Shown: in pieces, positions 33,945-42,669 of the stretch | Numbering within the stretch: the stretch's first letter is position 1 | How the letters are laid out: the number at the start of each line of letters is the position of its first letter | DNA from: Limnochordia bacterium | Lineage (GTDB): Bacteria; Bacillota; Limnochordia; DUMW01 | DNA length: 55,716 nucleotides | Assembly: GCA_023230925.1 (NCBI GenBank) | Contig: JALNWK010000017.1 | Location: 1 to 55,716, forward strand | Reading direction: 5' to 3' | Notes under the pieces: model-generated | What the model saw: only the letters and a program-made list of their open reading frames with translations | Databases searched by the model: none | Told to the model about the DNA's origin: nothing | Made by a program: the position numbers and the translations under genes

Positions 33945-35288
33945 CTACGCGTTGCCGTTAAGGTAGGCCTTGGTCTGTTCGGGGAACATGATGTAAGCTA
34001 GTACCTCTTCCTCGGACACATGACTGTAACCTAGCTTCTTTAACTCATCTGTAGCAGTGGGCAAGCCAGGTTTTAGCAGATCTGCAGGTCGACAGGTGAC
34101 AACTTCCCCATCGTTAACGATCCGGCTTTTGATCTCTTCACTGATCTCGCCTGGCGGCTGTCCGTAAAGGCCCTTGACGTAATCCTTGACTTCTTTAGAT
34201 AGAATTCCGTAGCGTTGTCCAGTCACTACGTTAAAGACCGATTGGGTCCCCACGATTTGGCTCATGGGGGTCACCAGGGGTGGATAACCTAGTTCCTGGC
34301 GCACCCGGGGAACCTCGGCAAATACCTCTTCGATCTTGTCCACCATCCCCTGCTCCATCAGCTGGGATCTTAAGTTGGACAACATACCGCCAGGAATCTG
34401 GTAGCTCAGAACCTCAGGATCCATGCGGAGTGGTGCCACCACTTCACCGTACTCCTTCTTGATCTCCTTGAAATACTGGTTAAGAGCCTTCAGCTGGCCA
34501 AGATCAAGTCCGGTATCGTACTCGGTCTCCTTCAACGCAGCCACCATCGTCTCTGTGGCTGGCTGGGAAGAACCAAAGGCCAAGGCCGAAAGGGCTGTAT
34601 CAATGACGTCTACCCCAGCCTCAGCAGCCTTAAAATAGGCCATACCGGCCAATCCACTGGTATAGTGGGAATGAAGCTGTACCGGCAAACCCACCTCGGC
34701 TTTCAGCCGTTTGGTAAGGTTGTAGGCAGCGGTGGGTGTAATTAGTCCTGCCATATCCTTGATACAGATAGAATCAGCACCCATCTCCTTAAGTGCTTTG
34801 CCCACCCGAACATAGTAGTCGAGATTGTGGACCGGGCTGATGGTGTAGACAATAGTGCCTTGGGCATGGGCCCCGGCCTGTTTCGCAGTCTTAATGGAAA
34901 GCTCCATATTGCGTACATCATTGAGTGCATCGAAAACGCGAACAATTTTGATGCCGTTCTCCACTGAGTGGCGGACAAAGGCCTCCACCACATCGTCGGG
35001 ATAATTCCGATACGCTAAAAGATTCTGGCTGCGCAAGAGCATTTGCAGGGGCGTTTTGGTAATCCGCTCACGCAGTTTACGTAGGGTTTCCCAGGGGCTC
35101 TCTTTCAGATAGCGCAATGATGCATCAAAGGTAGCTCCACCCCAGGCCTCTAACGAATGGTAGCCAACACTATCGATTTGCTCAGCGACCTCAAGCATAT
35201 GGTTTCGACGCATCCGGGTTGCCATTAACGACTGATGGGCATCCCGTAAAATCGTCTCGGTAATTCCTATTTTGTTTTTCCCACTCAA
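33945..35288 (-). CDS. oadA: Oxaloacetate decarboxylase alpha subunit (carboxyltransferase)
   Basis: 447 aa; start chosen at the TTG at 35288, nine bases after GAGGAG. The HMGL-like TIM barrel shows TETILRDAHQSLMATRMR, EAWGGATFDAS, and LHSHYTSGLAGM with metal-binding His residues; the conserved carboxylase domain follows. It takes CO2 from oxaloacetate (or a related keto acid) and passes it to biotin. The C-terminal biotin domain of classical OadA is absent; the carrier is a separate gene in this operon. The order is gamma, carrier, beta, alpha. Confidence 0.9.
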   Translation of the reverse strand: MSGKNKIGITETILRDAHQSLMATRMRRNHMLEVAEQIDSVGYHSLEAWGGATFDASLRYLKESPWETLRKLRERITKTPLQMLLRSQNLLAYRNYPDDVVEAFVRHSVENGIKIVRVFDALNDVRNMELSIKTAKQAGAHAQGTIVYTISPVHNLDYYVRVGKALKEMGADSICIKDMAGLITPTAAYNLTKRLKAEVGLPVQLHSHYTSGLAGMAYFKAAEAGVDVIDTALSALAFGSSQPATETMVAALKETEYDTGLDLGQLKALNQYFKEIKKEYGEVVAPLRMDPEVLSYQIPGGMLSNLRSQLMEQGMVDKIEEVFAEVPRVRQELGYPPLVTPMSQIVGTQSVFNVVTGQRYGILSKEVKDYVKGLYGQPPGEISEEIKSRIVNDGEVVTCRPADLLKPGLPTATDELKKLGYSHVSEEEVLAYIMFPEQTKAYLNGNA

Positions 35289-35336
35289 AACAAGCAACTC
35301 CTCTCGGATAAGGTCATCCAGTAAGCAACTAATGAC

Positions 35337-36443
35337 TTACCCCAATATTGCCAAGAACACCCCTGCTGCAATGGCAGAACCAATCACTCCGGATACATTC
35401 GGGCCCATTGCATGCATCAACAGGAAGTTCTCGGGGTCCTCTTCCTGACCCATCTTCTGGACCACCCGGGCTGCCATAGGCACAGCCGAAACTCCCGCCG
35501 CACCAATGAGGGGGTTGATCTTGTCTTTAGTAAACAGGTTCATTATTTTCGCAAACAGAACACCGGTAGCCGTACTGACCATAAAGGCAAAAACACCAAG
35601 GAGCAAAATACCGATTGTCTGCAAGGAAAGAAATGTGCTGGCTTGGGCCGAGGCACCTACCGACAAGCCTAGAAAGATGGTCACAATATTGATTAACTCA
35701 TTTTGGGCTGTCTTTGCCAAACGATCAACCACGCCGGCCTCGCGGAGCAGGTTACCTAGCATAAGGGAACCTAGAAGAGCAGCCGCGGAAGGCAAAAACA
35801 AAATACCAATCACTGTAATCATAATGGGAAAAATAATCCGCTCGGCCTTGGAAACTTCCCTAAGTTGCTCCATGCGGATACAGCGTTCCTTCTTGGTTGT
35901 CAAAAGCCGGGCAATTGGTGGTTGAATTACCGGAACCAAAGCCATGTACGAATAAGCAGCAATTGCAATCGGCGCTAGTAATTCCGGTGCTAGCTTTTGG
36001 GCCAAAAAGATCGCGGTGGGGCCGTCGGCTCCGCCAATGATACTGATCGCTGCCGATTGTTTAAGCGTGAACCGAGCAGCAGCCCCCAGAAAGGTGATGA
36101 AAATACCGATCTGTGCTGCTCCACCTAGCAACATGGTCCGGGGACTAGCAATTAAAGGACCAAAGTCAGTCATCGCTCCCACACCTAAGAATACTAGTGG
36201 AGGATATAACCCTTTCTTTACACCCAACCCGATAACGTCCAACAAGCCGTCGGTGTTTAGCAGATCAGTAGCTGGCAAATTGGCAAGAAGGATGCCAAAC
36301 CCGATGGGCAGCAGCAATAGAGGTTCATAGCGTTTCTTGATTGCCAGGTAAAACAGAATAAAAGATACCACGATCATCACCAATTGCTGCCAGGTAATAC
36401 TGGCAAAACCGGTGCTCTTCAGAAAATCAACGAACTGTGTCAC
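35337..36443 (-). CDS. oadB: Na+-translocating decarboxylase beta subunit
   Basis: 368 aa, GTG start. Very hydrophobic with about ten membrane helices and the family motifs PPLVFLGVGAMTDFGPL, SIIGGADGPTAIFLA (the ion-binding GGADGPT loop) and GAAGVSAVPMAARV. It decarboxylates carboxybiotin and couples this to Na+ export. The same subunit serves oxaloacetate, methylmalonyl-CoA and glutaconyl-CoA decarboxylases; the alpha subunit next door points to oxaloacetate. Confidence 0.94.
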   Translation of the reverse strand: MTQFVDFLKSTGFASITWQQLVMIVVSFILFYLAIKKRYEPLLLLPIGFGILLANLPATDLLNTDGLLDVIGLGVKKGLYPPLVFLGVGAMTDFGPLIASPRTMLLGGAAQIGIFITFLGAAARFTLKQSAAISIIGGADGPTAIFLAQKLAPELLAPIAIAAYSYMALVPVIQPPIARLLTTKKERCIRMEQLREVSKAERIIFPIMITVIGILFLPSAAALLGSLMLGNLLREAGVVDRLAKTAQNELINIVTIFLGLSVGASAQASTFLSLQTIGILLLGVFAFMVSTATGVLFAKIMNLFTKDKINPLIGAAGVSAVPMAARVVQKMGQEEDPENFLLMHAMGPNVSGVIGSAIAAGVFLAILG

Positions 36444-36461
36444 TCTAACTCACTCCCTAAT

Positions 36462-36818
36462 TTACTGCTTAAGGCCCACCAGTTCCTGACCCGCCTCCAC
36501 GGTCTCTCCAGCAGCTACCAAAACCTGTGCCACTGTTCCAGACACGGGCGCGACCAGTTCGTTCTCTAGTTTCATTGCTTCTAACGTCAGGACAACCTGC
36601 CCCTTCTCTACTTTATCCCCGACCTGTACCCTCACAGAGGTAATACTGCCTCGTAAAGGAGCCTTGACATATCTCAGACTGCTATCGGCGACTGGTTTTG
36701 CTTTTGGAGTCTCTGCCTTCGGGGATACAGACTGCTTCTCCTCCGCACCACCGTTAGTCTCTTCCACTTCAACCATGTATACTTCTCCATCAACACTGAC
36801 TTTGAATCTACGTACCAT
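36462..36818 (-). CDS. Biotin carboxyl carrier protein of the decarboxylase
   Basis: 118 aa. A short N-terminal part, a Pro/Lys/Ala-rich linker (~25-48), then a biotinyl domain APLRGSITSVRVQVGDKVEKG...EAMKLEN...GETVEAGQEL. The modified Lys lies in EAMKLEN; most carriers have EAMKMEN. It shuttles CO2 between the alpha and beta subunits at the membrane surface. It starts 41 bases after oadG and ends 18 bases before oadB. Confidence 0.92.
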   Translation of the reverse strand: MVRRFKVSVDGEVYMVEVEETNGGAEEKQSVSPKAETPKAKPVADSSLRYVKAPLRGSITSVRVQVGDKVEKGQVVLTLEAMKLENELVAPVSGTVAQVLVAAGETVEAGQELVGLKQ

Positions 36819-36859
36819 TGATTCTTTGCCCCTTTCCCACTGGTAAGTTCACCATAGGT

Positions 36860-37129
36860 TTAGTCTTTCTTTGTGATGGTGATACTCTTTATCTTGTCCA
36901 CATCGATTAAAGTACTTAAAACCGCCGTGATAGCGGCTATTTGTGGTTGGTTTCTCGTCTCTTTGGTTATACCGGTGGGTGCAGTTGCCGGCACCATCTT
37001 TTGCCGTTTCGTCCTACTGGCAATCACCTGGCCCATCAAGCTTACCAACCAGGCAAACAAAGCTAAACAGAACATAACAACCACTGCACCGACAATAGCA
37101 AGGGTAATCGCCTCGGTTAACTTGCTCAT
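36860..37129 (-). CDS. oadG: Decarboxylase gamma subunit (OadG family)
   Basis: 89 aa: one N-terminal membrane helix (ITLAIVGAVVVMFCLALFAWLVSLMG), then a polar tail containing QPQIAAITAVLSTLIDVDK, typical of the OadG/MmdD family. It anchors and assembles the complex. First gene of the operon. The upstream leader has a hairpin (~37140-37168) and a strong AAAGGAGGTGA site with no gene directly behind it. Confidence 0.85.
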   Translation of the reverse strand: MSKLTEAITLAIVGAVVVMFCLALFAWLVSLMGQVIASRTKRQKMVPATAPTGITKETRNQPQIAAITAVLSTLIDVDKIKSITITKKD

Positions 37130-37278
37130 ATCTACATGTAACCCTCAGCTAGACACAGGCTAGAGGGTCCCCGTCACCTCCTTTAGCGTGATTCAAGATC
37201 CTTGCACACTGTGCTGTGCCAAAGACCACGTAATATATTCGGTAATGCCATATACATTCCTGCCGCCGAATTGGGAAA

Positions 37279-38166
37279 TTAGCTGATAATCTTGCTGATA
37301 GGAATTTCTAGAATGTCCTCTGCCCCAGCCGATACCAGTTTGGGTAACAGGACATTAATCCCTTGACGATCAACCACTGTTTCCACGGCAACATAATCAT
37401 CGGCATCGGAGTATAGCTGCGAGATCGTGGGAGCCTTCATCGAGGGAAGAAGTGATAGTACTTTCTTCAGGTTAACCTTGGCCACGTTCATCTTTAATAG
37501 CACTCGCCCCCGAGCCATGAGGGCCCCCAGCAACAGTGTTTTGATCTCACTAATCGCCCGGTGTTTTTGCGGATCTTGTTCACTGTTGGGATTGGCGATT
37601 AGCGTGGTCTTGGATTCGGAGATCACATCAATAATCTTAAGGCCATTGGCTTTTAAGGTCGTACCCCTTTCTGTTAACTCCACTGCCACATCGGCAATCT
37701 CAGGTACCTTCGCCTCGGTGGTACCAAAGGAGAACTCGACCTGAACATCAATGCCCTTTTCAGCGAAGTACTGCTTAGCGAGGGTAACATATTCGGTGGT
37801 TACCCGACTACCCTTAGGGATATCCTCAACCCGGTCAATACCCGAACTTTCATGAACCGCGACCACAATCCGGACCGGATGGGACGTAGCCTTGCTGTAA
37901 GGTAACTGAGTGACCACTTGCACTCGTTCTTGACAGCCTCGCTCCATAATCCAATCAAGACCGGTAATACCTAGGTCAAACAGACCCTCGGCAACATATA
38001 AAGGTATTTCCTGGGGTCGCATAAACCGCACCCGGGAAATACGGGGATCATCGATTTCCCCTTCATAGCAACGGGAATTGTAGCAACTTACCGCCAGCTG
38101 CGCATCTTCAAACATCTGCAAGGTTGGTTTTTCCAGACTACCGGTGGGCAAAACCAGCTTCAACAT
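37279..38166 (-). CDS. hisG: ATP phosphoribosyltransferase, long form
   Basis: 295 aa. Catalytic domains show KLVLPTGSLEKPTLQMF, FDLGITGLDWIMERG and the PRPP loop region EIADVAVELTERGTTLKANGLKII. The C-terminal ~75 residues are the HisG_C regulatory domain, where histidine binds as feedback inhibitor. It catalyses the first step of histidine synthesis. As a long-form enzyme it does not need HisZ. It is isolated from other his genes, with its own strong promoter and a ~150-base leader. Confidence 0.95.
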   Translation of the reverse strand: MLKLVLPTGSLEKPTLQMFEDAQLAVSCYNSRCYEGEIDDPRISRVRFMRPQEIPLYVAEGLFDLGITGLDWIMERGCQERVQVVTQLPYSKATSHPVRIVVAVHESSGIDRVEDIPKGSRVTTEYVTLAKQYFAEKGIDVQVEFSFGTTEAKVPEIADVAVELTERGTTLKANGLKIIDVISESKTTLIANPNSEQDPQKHRAISEIKTLLLGALMARGRVLLKMNVAKVNLKKVLSLLPSMKAPTISQLYSDADDYVAVETVVDRQGINVLLPKLVSAGAEDILEIPISKIIS

Positions 38167-38182
38167 ACGCTTAGTCTCCTTC

Positions 38183-38254
38183 TCAAAAAGATGTGATTAG
38201 TCCTCTATGTCCCAAAGAGAGCGGCCCTTGAAAACCTTTTGTTCCCTGTCCCAT
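38183..38254 (-). CDS. Possible 23-aa leader peptide upstream of hisG
   Basis: Inside the predicted hisG leader, ATG at 38254 opens a 23-codon frame (MGQGTKGFQG...) that stops 16 bases before the hisG start, next to its ribosome site. The ribosome site CGGGA is weak and the peptide is not His-rich (one His), so classical attenuation is unlikely. It could influence hisG translation or be chance. Confidence 0.25.
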   Translation of the reverse strand: MGQGTKGFQGPLSLGHRGLITSF

Positions 38255-38322
38255 ACAAAATCCCGACAATACTAAGGTTAAGGCTCTAGACAGGCAATTA
38301 TCCGCTGCCTATTCCCATAAAT

Positions 38323-38350
38323 ACTATAGCATCGGGCTTGTGATTGTCAA
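38323..38350 (-). promoter_or_regulatory. Promoter of hisG
   Basis: A perfect TTGACA (38350-38345) and TATAGT (38328-38323) are 16 bases apart on the minus strand, about 150 bases before the start codon. Confidence 0.75.
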
Positions 38351-38470
38351 ACCACTTTTATCACTTTTTGCAAACCCTTAGCAGACGCAGCCCAAAGTCT
38401 GTGGATCTTAAAGGAGCAATCCGCTATACTAATAGGGTAAACACCCTAAGCGAGGTGAGTCCTTACTAAT

Positions 38471-39802
38471 ATGATACCCGAACGGGTCCTACTTATCGGT
38501 GTGCAGATACCACCCACCCCAGAGTATATGGTGCAGGCCTCTTTAGCTGAGCTAAAGGAACTAGTGCAAACTGCCGGAGGATATGTGGTCAATCAGTTGA
38601 CCCAATCCCGACCTTCTATTGACCCTGCGTACTGCATCGGCACCGGACTACTATCCGATGTAGCCAAACAGGTCACAGAACGGGGTATTGACACAGTGGT
38701 CTTTGATCTTGAGCTTTCTGAGACCCAAGCCCGTAATCTGGAACAGAACCTCGAATGTAAAGTCTTAGACCGAACCCAGATTATCCTGGACATCTTCGCG
38801 CAAAAAGCTCGGACCAGAGAAGGCAAGCTGCAAGTTGAACTAGCCCAGCTAAAATACCTACTACCCAGACTAATCGGACGTGGCCAAGAGCTTTCTAGGC
38901 TGGCCGGAGGAATTGGTACTCGGGGTCCGGGAGAAACCAAGCTGGAAAGTGACCGCCGAAGAATCAGGCGCCGCATTAGTATTTTGGAAAGGGAAATAGA
39001 TCAAATTGCCGCCCAGAGACAATTGCATCGTCTGGAGCGCAAACGCCGCCAAGTACCAATATGTGCTATTGTTGGCTATACTAACGCGGGCAAGAGCTCC
39101 CTTTTGAATCTGCTCAGCGGCATTGAAAATGTCGGAATCGACCAATTCCTATCAGCGGATAAGCACACCCAAAGATCCATGGCAACAGGCTTCTCCAACA
39201 TGGAAGTGGCCGCGGAGAACAAATTGTTTGCTACCTTAGATCCCACGGTGCGCCAGATTACCCTCCCCGGGAACCTTCCGCTAAATATCGTAGATACTGT
39301 GGGATTCATCCAGCGCATCCCCCATTCCCTAGTAGCCGCTTTTCGCGCTACCTTAGAAGAAATCACCAAATCGGATCTAATCATCCACCTGATCGATGGA
39401 GCCCATCCTATGCACGAACAGCAGCTGCAAACAGGTAGTGAGGTGCTAAGGATGCTCGAAGCAGAACGAACACCCACCATCCTGGTATACAACAAGATCG
39501 ACCAGTGCTTAGATGATTACCCCTTTTGGCCCGAGAACGCGATCGGCATCTCCGCCAAGACGGCAGAGAATATCGAACAGCTTTACCAACTCTTAGTAGA
39601 ACAATTAAGGCAAAGCCGCGCCCAGTTTTCCTTTTTTGTTCCCTATGAAGAGGGTCAAGTAATACATGCGCTTCACGAACTTGGTGAGATTACCAACCAA
39701 GATTACCTTGAACAGGGGGTCAAGGTAATAGCCAATCTGCCCCACGCTGTGGCCGGCAGGTTCCGGGAATACCTTTGCACCAACGGAGAAGAACAACTAT
39801 GA
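38471..39802 (+). CDS. hflX: Ribosome-associated GTPase HflX
   Basis: 443 aa. The N-terminal domain has GTGLLSD and VVFDLELSETQARNLE; the middle has SRLAGGIGTRGPGETKLESDRR. The G domain shows G1 GYTNAGKS (202-209), G2 region FATLDPT (253-259), G3 DTVGF (275-279) and G4 NKID (341-344). HflX splits stalled or stressed ribosomes. Between G1 and FATLDPT there are 43 residues where E. coli HflX has 17, so about 26 extra residues sit in switch I. The next gene starts in the stop codon (ATGA). Confidence 0.95.
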   Translation: MIPERVLLIGVQIPPTPEYMVQASLAELKELVQTAGGYVVNQLTQSRPSIDPAYCIGTGLLSDVAKQVTERGIDTVVFDLELSETQARNLEQNLECKVLDRTQIILDIFAQKARTREGKLQVELAQLKYLLPRLIGRGQELSRLAGGIGTRGPGETKLESDRRRIRRRISILEREIDQIAAQRQLHRLERKRRQVPICAIVGYTNAGKSSLLNLLSGIENVGIDQFLSADKHTQRSMATGFSNMEVAAENKLFATLDPTVRQITLPGNLPLNIVDTVGFIQRIPHSLVAAFRATLEEITKSDLIIHLIDGAHPMHEQQLQTGSEVLRMLEAERTPTILVYNKIDQCLDDYPFWPENAIGISAKTAENIEQLYQLLVEQLRQSRAQFSFFVPYEEGQVIHALHELGEITNQDYLEQGVKVIANLPHAVAGRFREYLCTNGEEQL

Positions 39803-40191
39803 CACAATCTGAAGATAGCATCACAGAGACTTTAGTTCTAGCTTTCATTGAATTGATCCACGAACGAAAGATTCGAGGCAAACAATTCCTCGCCGCCACA
39901 CAACAGACCATCGCCTCCCTGCTAAGTGAATCCACAGGACTAACCCTGACTCCGCGACACATCCAGACATTGGCAAAGTCCATGGAACAGGCAAATCTAA
40001 TCACCATCGGCGGTGGCGGCATCGGCTATCCTAACACCTATGATACCCGGGAGGACGAAATGGGACCACAGGATTTTTGGAATCAGGTTGACGCCTTTCT
40101 TATGGTATATGCACATCCTAGCAGGGATAGCATCAAGTCCCAGTTAGAACTCCACCGAGAGAAGGCTCTTGGGGGTAATAATCCCCAGTAG
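39799..40191 (+). CDS. Small uncharacterised protein coupled to hflX
   Basis: 130 aa starting at the ATG of the ATGA overlap with hflX. I do not recognise it. Residues ~1-80 are helical with a GLTLTPRHIQTLAKSMEQANLI segment followed by a glycine run and YPNTYD, which looks like a winged-helix DNA- or RNA-binding fold. The rest is polar. The 3' end overlaps the 3' end of the convergent CBS gene by 48 bases. Coupling suggests a role linked to HflX or ribosomes, but this is inference. Confidence 0.65.
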   Translation: MTQSEDSITETLVLAFIELIHERKIRGKQFLAATQQTIASLLSESTGLTLTPRHIQTLAKSMEQANLITIGGGGIGYPNTYDTREDEMGPQDFWNQVDAFLMVYAHPSRDSIKSQLELHREKALGGNNPQ

Positions 40192-40839
40192 GGGATCCGT
40201 GGAAAGCCCTCTTTCGCTAATTAATAGTGCTCTAAGCGTTTTACCATCCCGTCCGGCAAAGATCTCTCGGGCATCATAGGCAGTGGTATCCGGGGGTATA
40301 AAGGCCGCAGAGTTATCACAATCTATGAAGGATAGGACTTCTTTGACCGGTGCTTCCTTGAGTTGTTGCATACTTCCAAATTGGGCCTGGGCCACCCACC
40401 GAGTAATCTCCTTTTCGGTAATAAACCCACAGTATTTGCTTCCTCGGTCATAGACGGGAAACTTCGAGTAGTCCTTTCGTACTACAAAGTCAAAGACCTT
40501 ACCCATGGGATCATTCACATCAAGGGTCTCAACATCAATTTTGAACAAGGGATAAACATTAAGTGGTCGAACAAGGGCATCGCGGATTTTCTGAATATGT
40601 TCAACTGTCTCAGGGAGGGGATCGGCGATCACCCTCTCTGGTTCAGTGCGTTGATGGACAATAGCATTTCTCAGATCCGCATATTCCCGAAGATCATCGG
40701 CATAGGCCCTAACCACAGCGCTCTTGCTTGAAGCCAAGCCAACAAGCCGCCCAAAGCTCTCATGTCTCTTACTGTTAACGATCCGCGCCAGATGCCGTTC
40801 AATCTGATGAAACGTCGCTAAAAAAACATCGGCATTCAT
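40144..40839 (-). CDS. CBS-domain protein with N-terminal helical domain
   Basis: 231 aa from the ATG at 40839, placed after AAGGGGAG. Residues ~1-85 are helical with the pattern RNAIVHQRTEPE, as in RiboL-PSP/HEPN-like or abortive-infection-like helical domains. Residues ~90-230 form a CBS pair: DPMGKVFDFVVRKDYSKFPVYD and GFITEKEI, then the second repeat with TAYDAREIFAGRDGKTLRALLI and LGIITPKSLL. CBS pairs sense adenine nucleotides. Its target is unknown. Confidence 0.75.
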   Translation of the reverse strand: MNADVFLATFHQIERHLARIVNSKRHESFGRLVGLASSKSAVVRAYADDLREYADLRNAIVHQRTEPERVIADPLPETVEHIQKIRDALVRPLNVYPLFKIDVETLDVNDPMGKVFDFVVRKDYSKFPVYDRGSKYCGFITEKEITRWVAQAQFGSMQQLKEAPVKEVLSFIDCDNSAAFIPPDTTAYDAREIFAGRDGKTLRALLISERGLSTDPLLGIITPKSLLSVEF

Positions 40840-40888
40840 CGACATCTCCCCTTAAGCTTTAATCTCTACCGCCTGCTGTCACAAGTAG

Positions 40889-42268
40889 CTAGACATGCAG
40901 ATACTTCCAATGGCCCTGCTTAAATCTCCACCACAATAGGCCAGCCCGTATGAATAAATCAACTGCCATCGCAATCCAAGCCCCCACCAAACCTAGTTCA
41001 AAATGAATGGCAAGCAAATAAGCAAGAACTACCCTGGTCCCACATAAGCCAATAGCAGAGATCGTCATAACAGAAACGGTATCCCCGGCACCCCGCAGCC
41101 CACCATTTAGTGCCATCACCGCGGCCAAGGCTGGTTGAGCTAGAGCCTCAATGCGCAGCACCTGGGCCCCGAGGGCAATAGTTTCTGCATCATCTGTGAA
41201 AACCCGGACCAGCTGATCTGCCCCAAGGAAAAGGACAACTCCAAGACAAGCCATCGTCCCCATGGCAAGCTTCATCGCTTCAATATTGCTTCTCTCCGCC
41301 AGTTCCGGATCCCGGGCGCCTAGGGACTGTCCAACCAAGGTTGTAGCAGCTAGAGCAAAGCCAAAGCCGGGCATAAACGAAAGAGATTCAGCGTTTTGAG
41401 CCACTTGATGGGCCGCATAGGCCACCGTACCCAAAGATGAAACAATGATCGTGTACAGAATCTGCCCAAAGCGCATCACCCACAGCTCAAAGGCCGCCGG
41501 CACGCCAATGCGCAAGATTCGGCTAATAGTCTCTCGATGGGGCCGAAAGGAATCCCGCCAGGAGATTTTAATGGGGCCTTTACCCAAAGCAACAACGGTA
41601 ATAGCGGTTATTCCACCGACCCCCTGGGAAATTGCTGTAGACAATGCTGCTCCCCGTATACCCATCATGGGAAAAGGACCAATCCCAAAAATAAGGAGAT
41701 AGTTGCCGATAACGTTCACGATATTGACTAAACCTGTGATAAACATCGGTGTCCTGGTATCTCCAGCCCCCCGCAAAACCCCATTGGTGATGATCAAAAG
41801 AAAGTTGGTGATCATTGCAAGGGAGATAATGCGAATATAGCTTGCCGCATCATGACGTACAGCAGGATCGGTTCTATGAAACAGCAAGTTCAAAAAGAAT
41901 TCAGCGCCGCAGAAGGTGAGCACCGTAACAACTGCGGCCAACACAAAGCCTAGCACCATTGATTGACGGGCAACTTGACTGGCCTTATCCGGCTCTTTAG
42001 CTCCTACGTGCCTCGCCACTAAGGCAGTGGTGCCGGTGGCAACAGCACTAAATACACTGGTAAAGGTCATCGTGATCTGGGCACCCAAACCAACAGATGC
42101 CAAGGCCGCCGGACCTAAACGACCAACCATGATCGTATCAAGCATGCCCACAGCCATGTGCAACATCTGTTCTGTCACCGCTGGCCACGCCAACTTTAGT
42201 ATTTCAGACCGAAGATTCCGTGACTGAATAGCCGCAAGACGGCGCGGCGTCATACTTGTATTGCTCAT
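40889..42268 (-). CDS. MATE family multidrug/Na+ antiporter
   Basis: 459 aa with about twelve membrane helices. MATE patterns: LAWPAVTEQMLHMAVGMLDTIMVGRLG at the start, GAGDTRTPMFITGLVNIVNVIGN and the mirrored GGLRGAGDTVSVMT in the second half. It exports drugs or metabolites with Na+ or H+ gradient energy. Start ATG after TTGAGGTAA. It lies 49 bases upstream of the CBS gene on the same strand. Confidence 0.93.
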   Translation of the reverse strand: MSNTSMTPRRLAAIQSRNLRSEILKLAWPAVTEQMLHMAVGMLDTIMVGRLGPAALASVGLGAQITMTFTSVFSAVATGTTALVARHVGAKEPDKASQVARQSMVLGFVLAAVVTVLTFCGAEFFLNLLFHRTDPAVRHDAASYIRIISLAMITNFLLIITNGVLRGAGDTRTPMFITGLVNIVNVIGNYLLIFGIGPFPMMGIRGAALSTAISQGVGGITAITVVALGKGPIKISWRDSFRPHRETISRILRIGVPAAFELWVMRFGQILYTIIVSSLGTVAYAAHQVAQNAESLSFMPGFGFALAATTLVGQSLGARDPELAERSNIEAMKLAMGTMACLGVVLFLGADQLVRVFTDDAETIALGAQVLRIEALAQPALAAVMALNGGLRGAGDTVSVMTISAIGLCGTRVVLAYLLAIHFELGLVGAWIAMAVDLFIRAGLLWWRFKQGHWKYLHV

Positions 42269-42621
42269 TTCATTACCTCAAAGTGTCATTCAGTTTATAT
42301 TATATTACTGCGCTTCCACCAAACAAACAAGTCCCGATAAGTCTGGCTTCTTCACAACCCAGTCATAGGCCGCACCGTGAGGGTTCTTCTTTAATAAGGA
42401 CTTAGTTAAACGCATTAATGTTCCTGGAACACCCCATTGGTGTGACTAGAACCATATCTTGAGATGTAATGTGGTATTTAAATGGGTAAGAAGCAAAAAG
42501 AGAAACAGTCCAAACAAGAACCCCTGTTGCCAAGGGCATTCTTGTTCAAAGAGGCGGTCGTATTCATTTGTCCTAGTGCAAAACTGCGGCACCCTAGACT
42601 ATTACGGAAGATATGAAGGGA
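42269..42621. other. Intergenic stretch, no gene seen
   Basis: About 350 bases between the MATE start and the hairpin after the next gene. It should contain the MATE promoter. Frames here are short and lack ribosome sites. Confidence 0.4.
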
Positions 42622-42659
42622 AGTTTCCTCTTTTTGTGCATCACCAAAAAGAGGAAACT
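42622..42659 (-). terminator. Hairpin after the beta-barrel-like gene
   Basis: AGTTTCCTCTTTTTG and CAAAAAGAGGAAACT form a 15-base stem around an 8-base loop, 11 bases past the stop codon at 42670. The minus-strand tail is only moderately T-rich (CTTCCCTTC), so it is a likely but not ideal terminator. Confidence 0.65.
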
Positions 42660-42669
42660 AAACCGGCTA

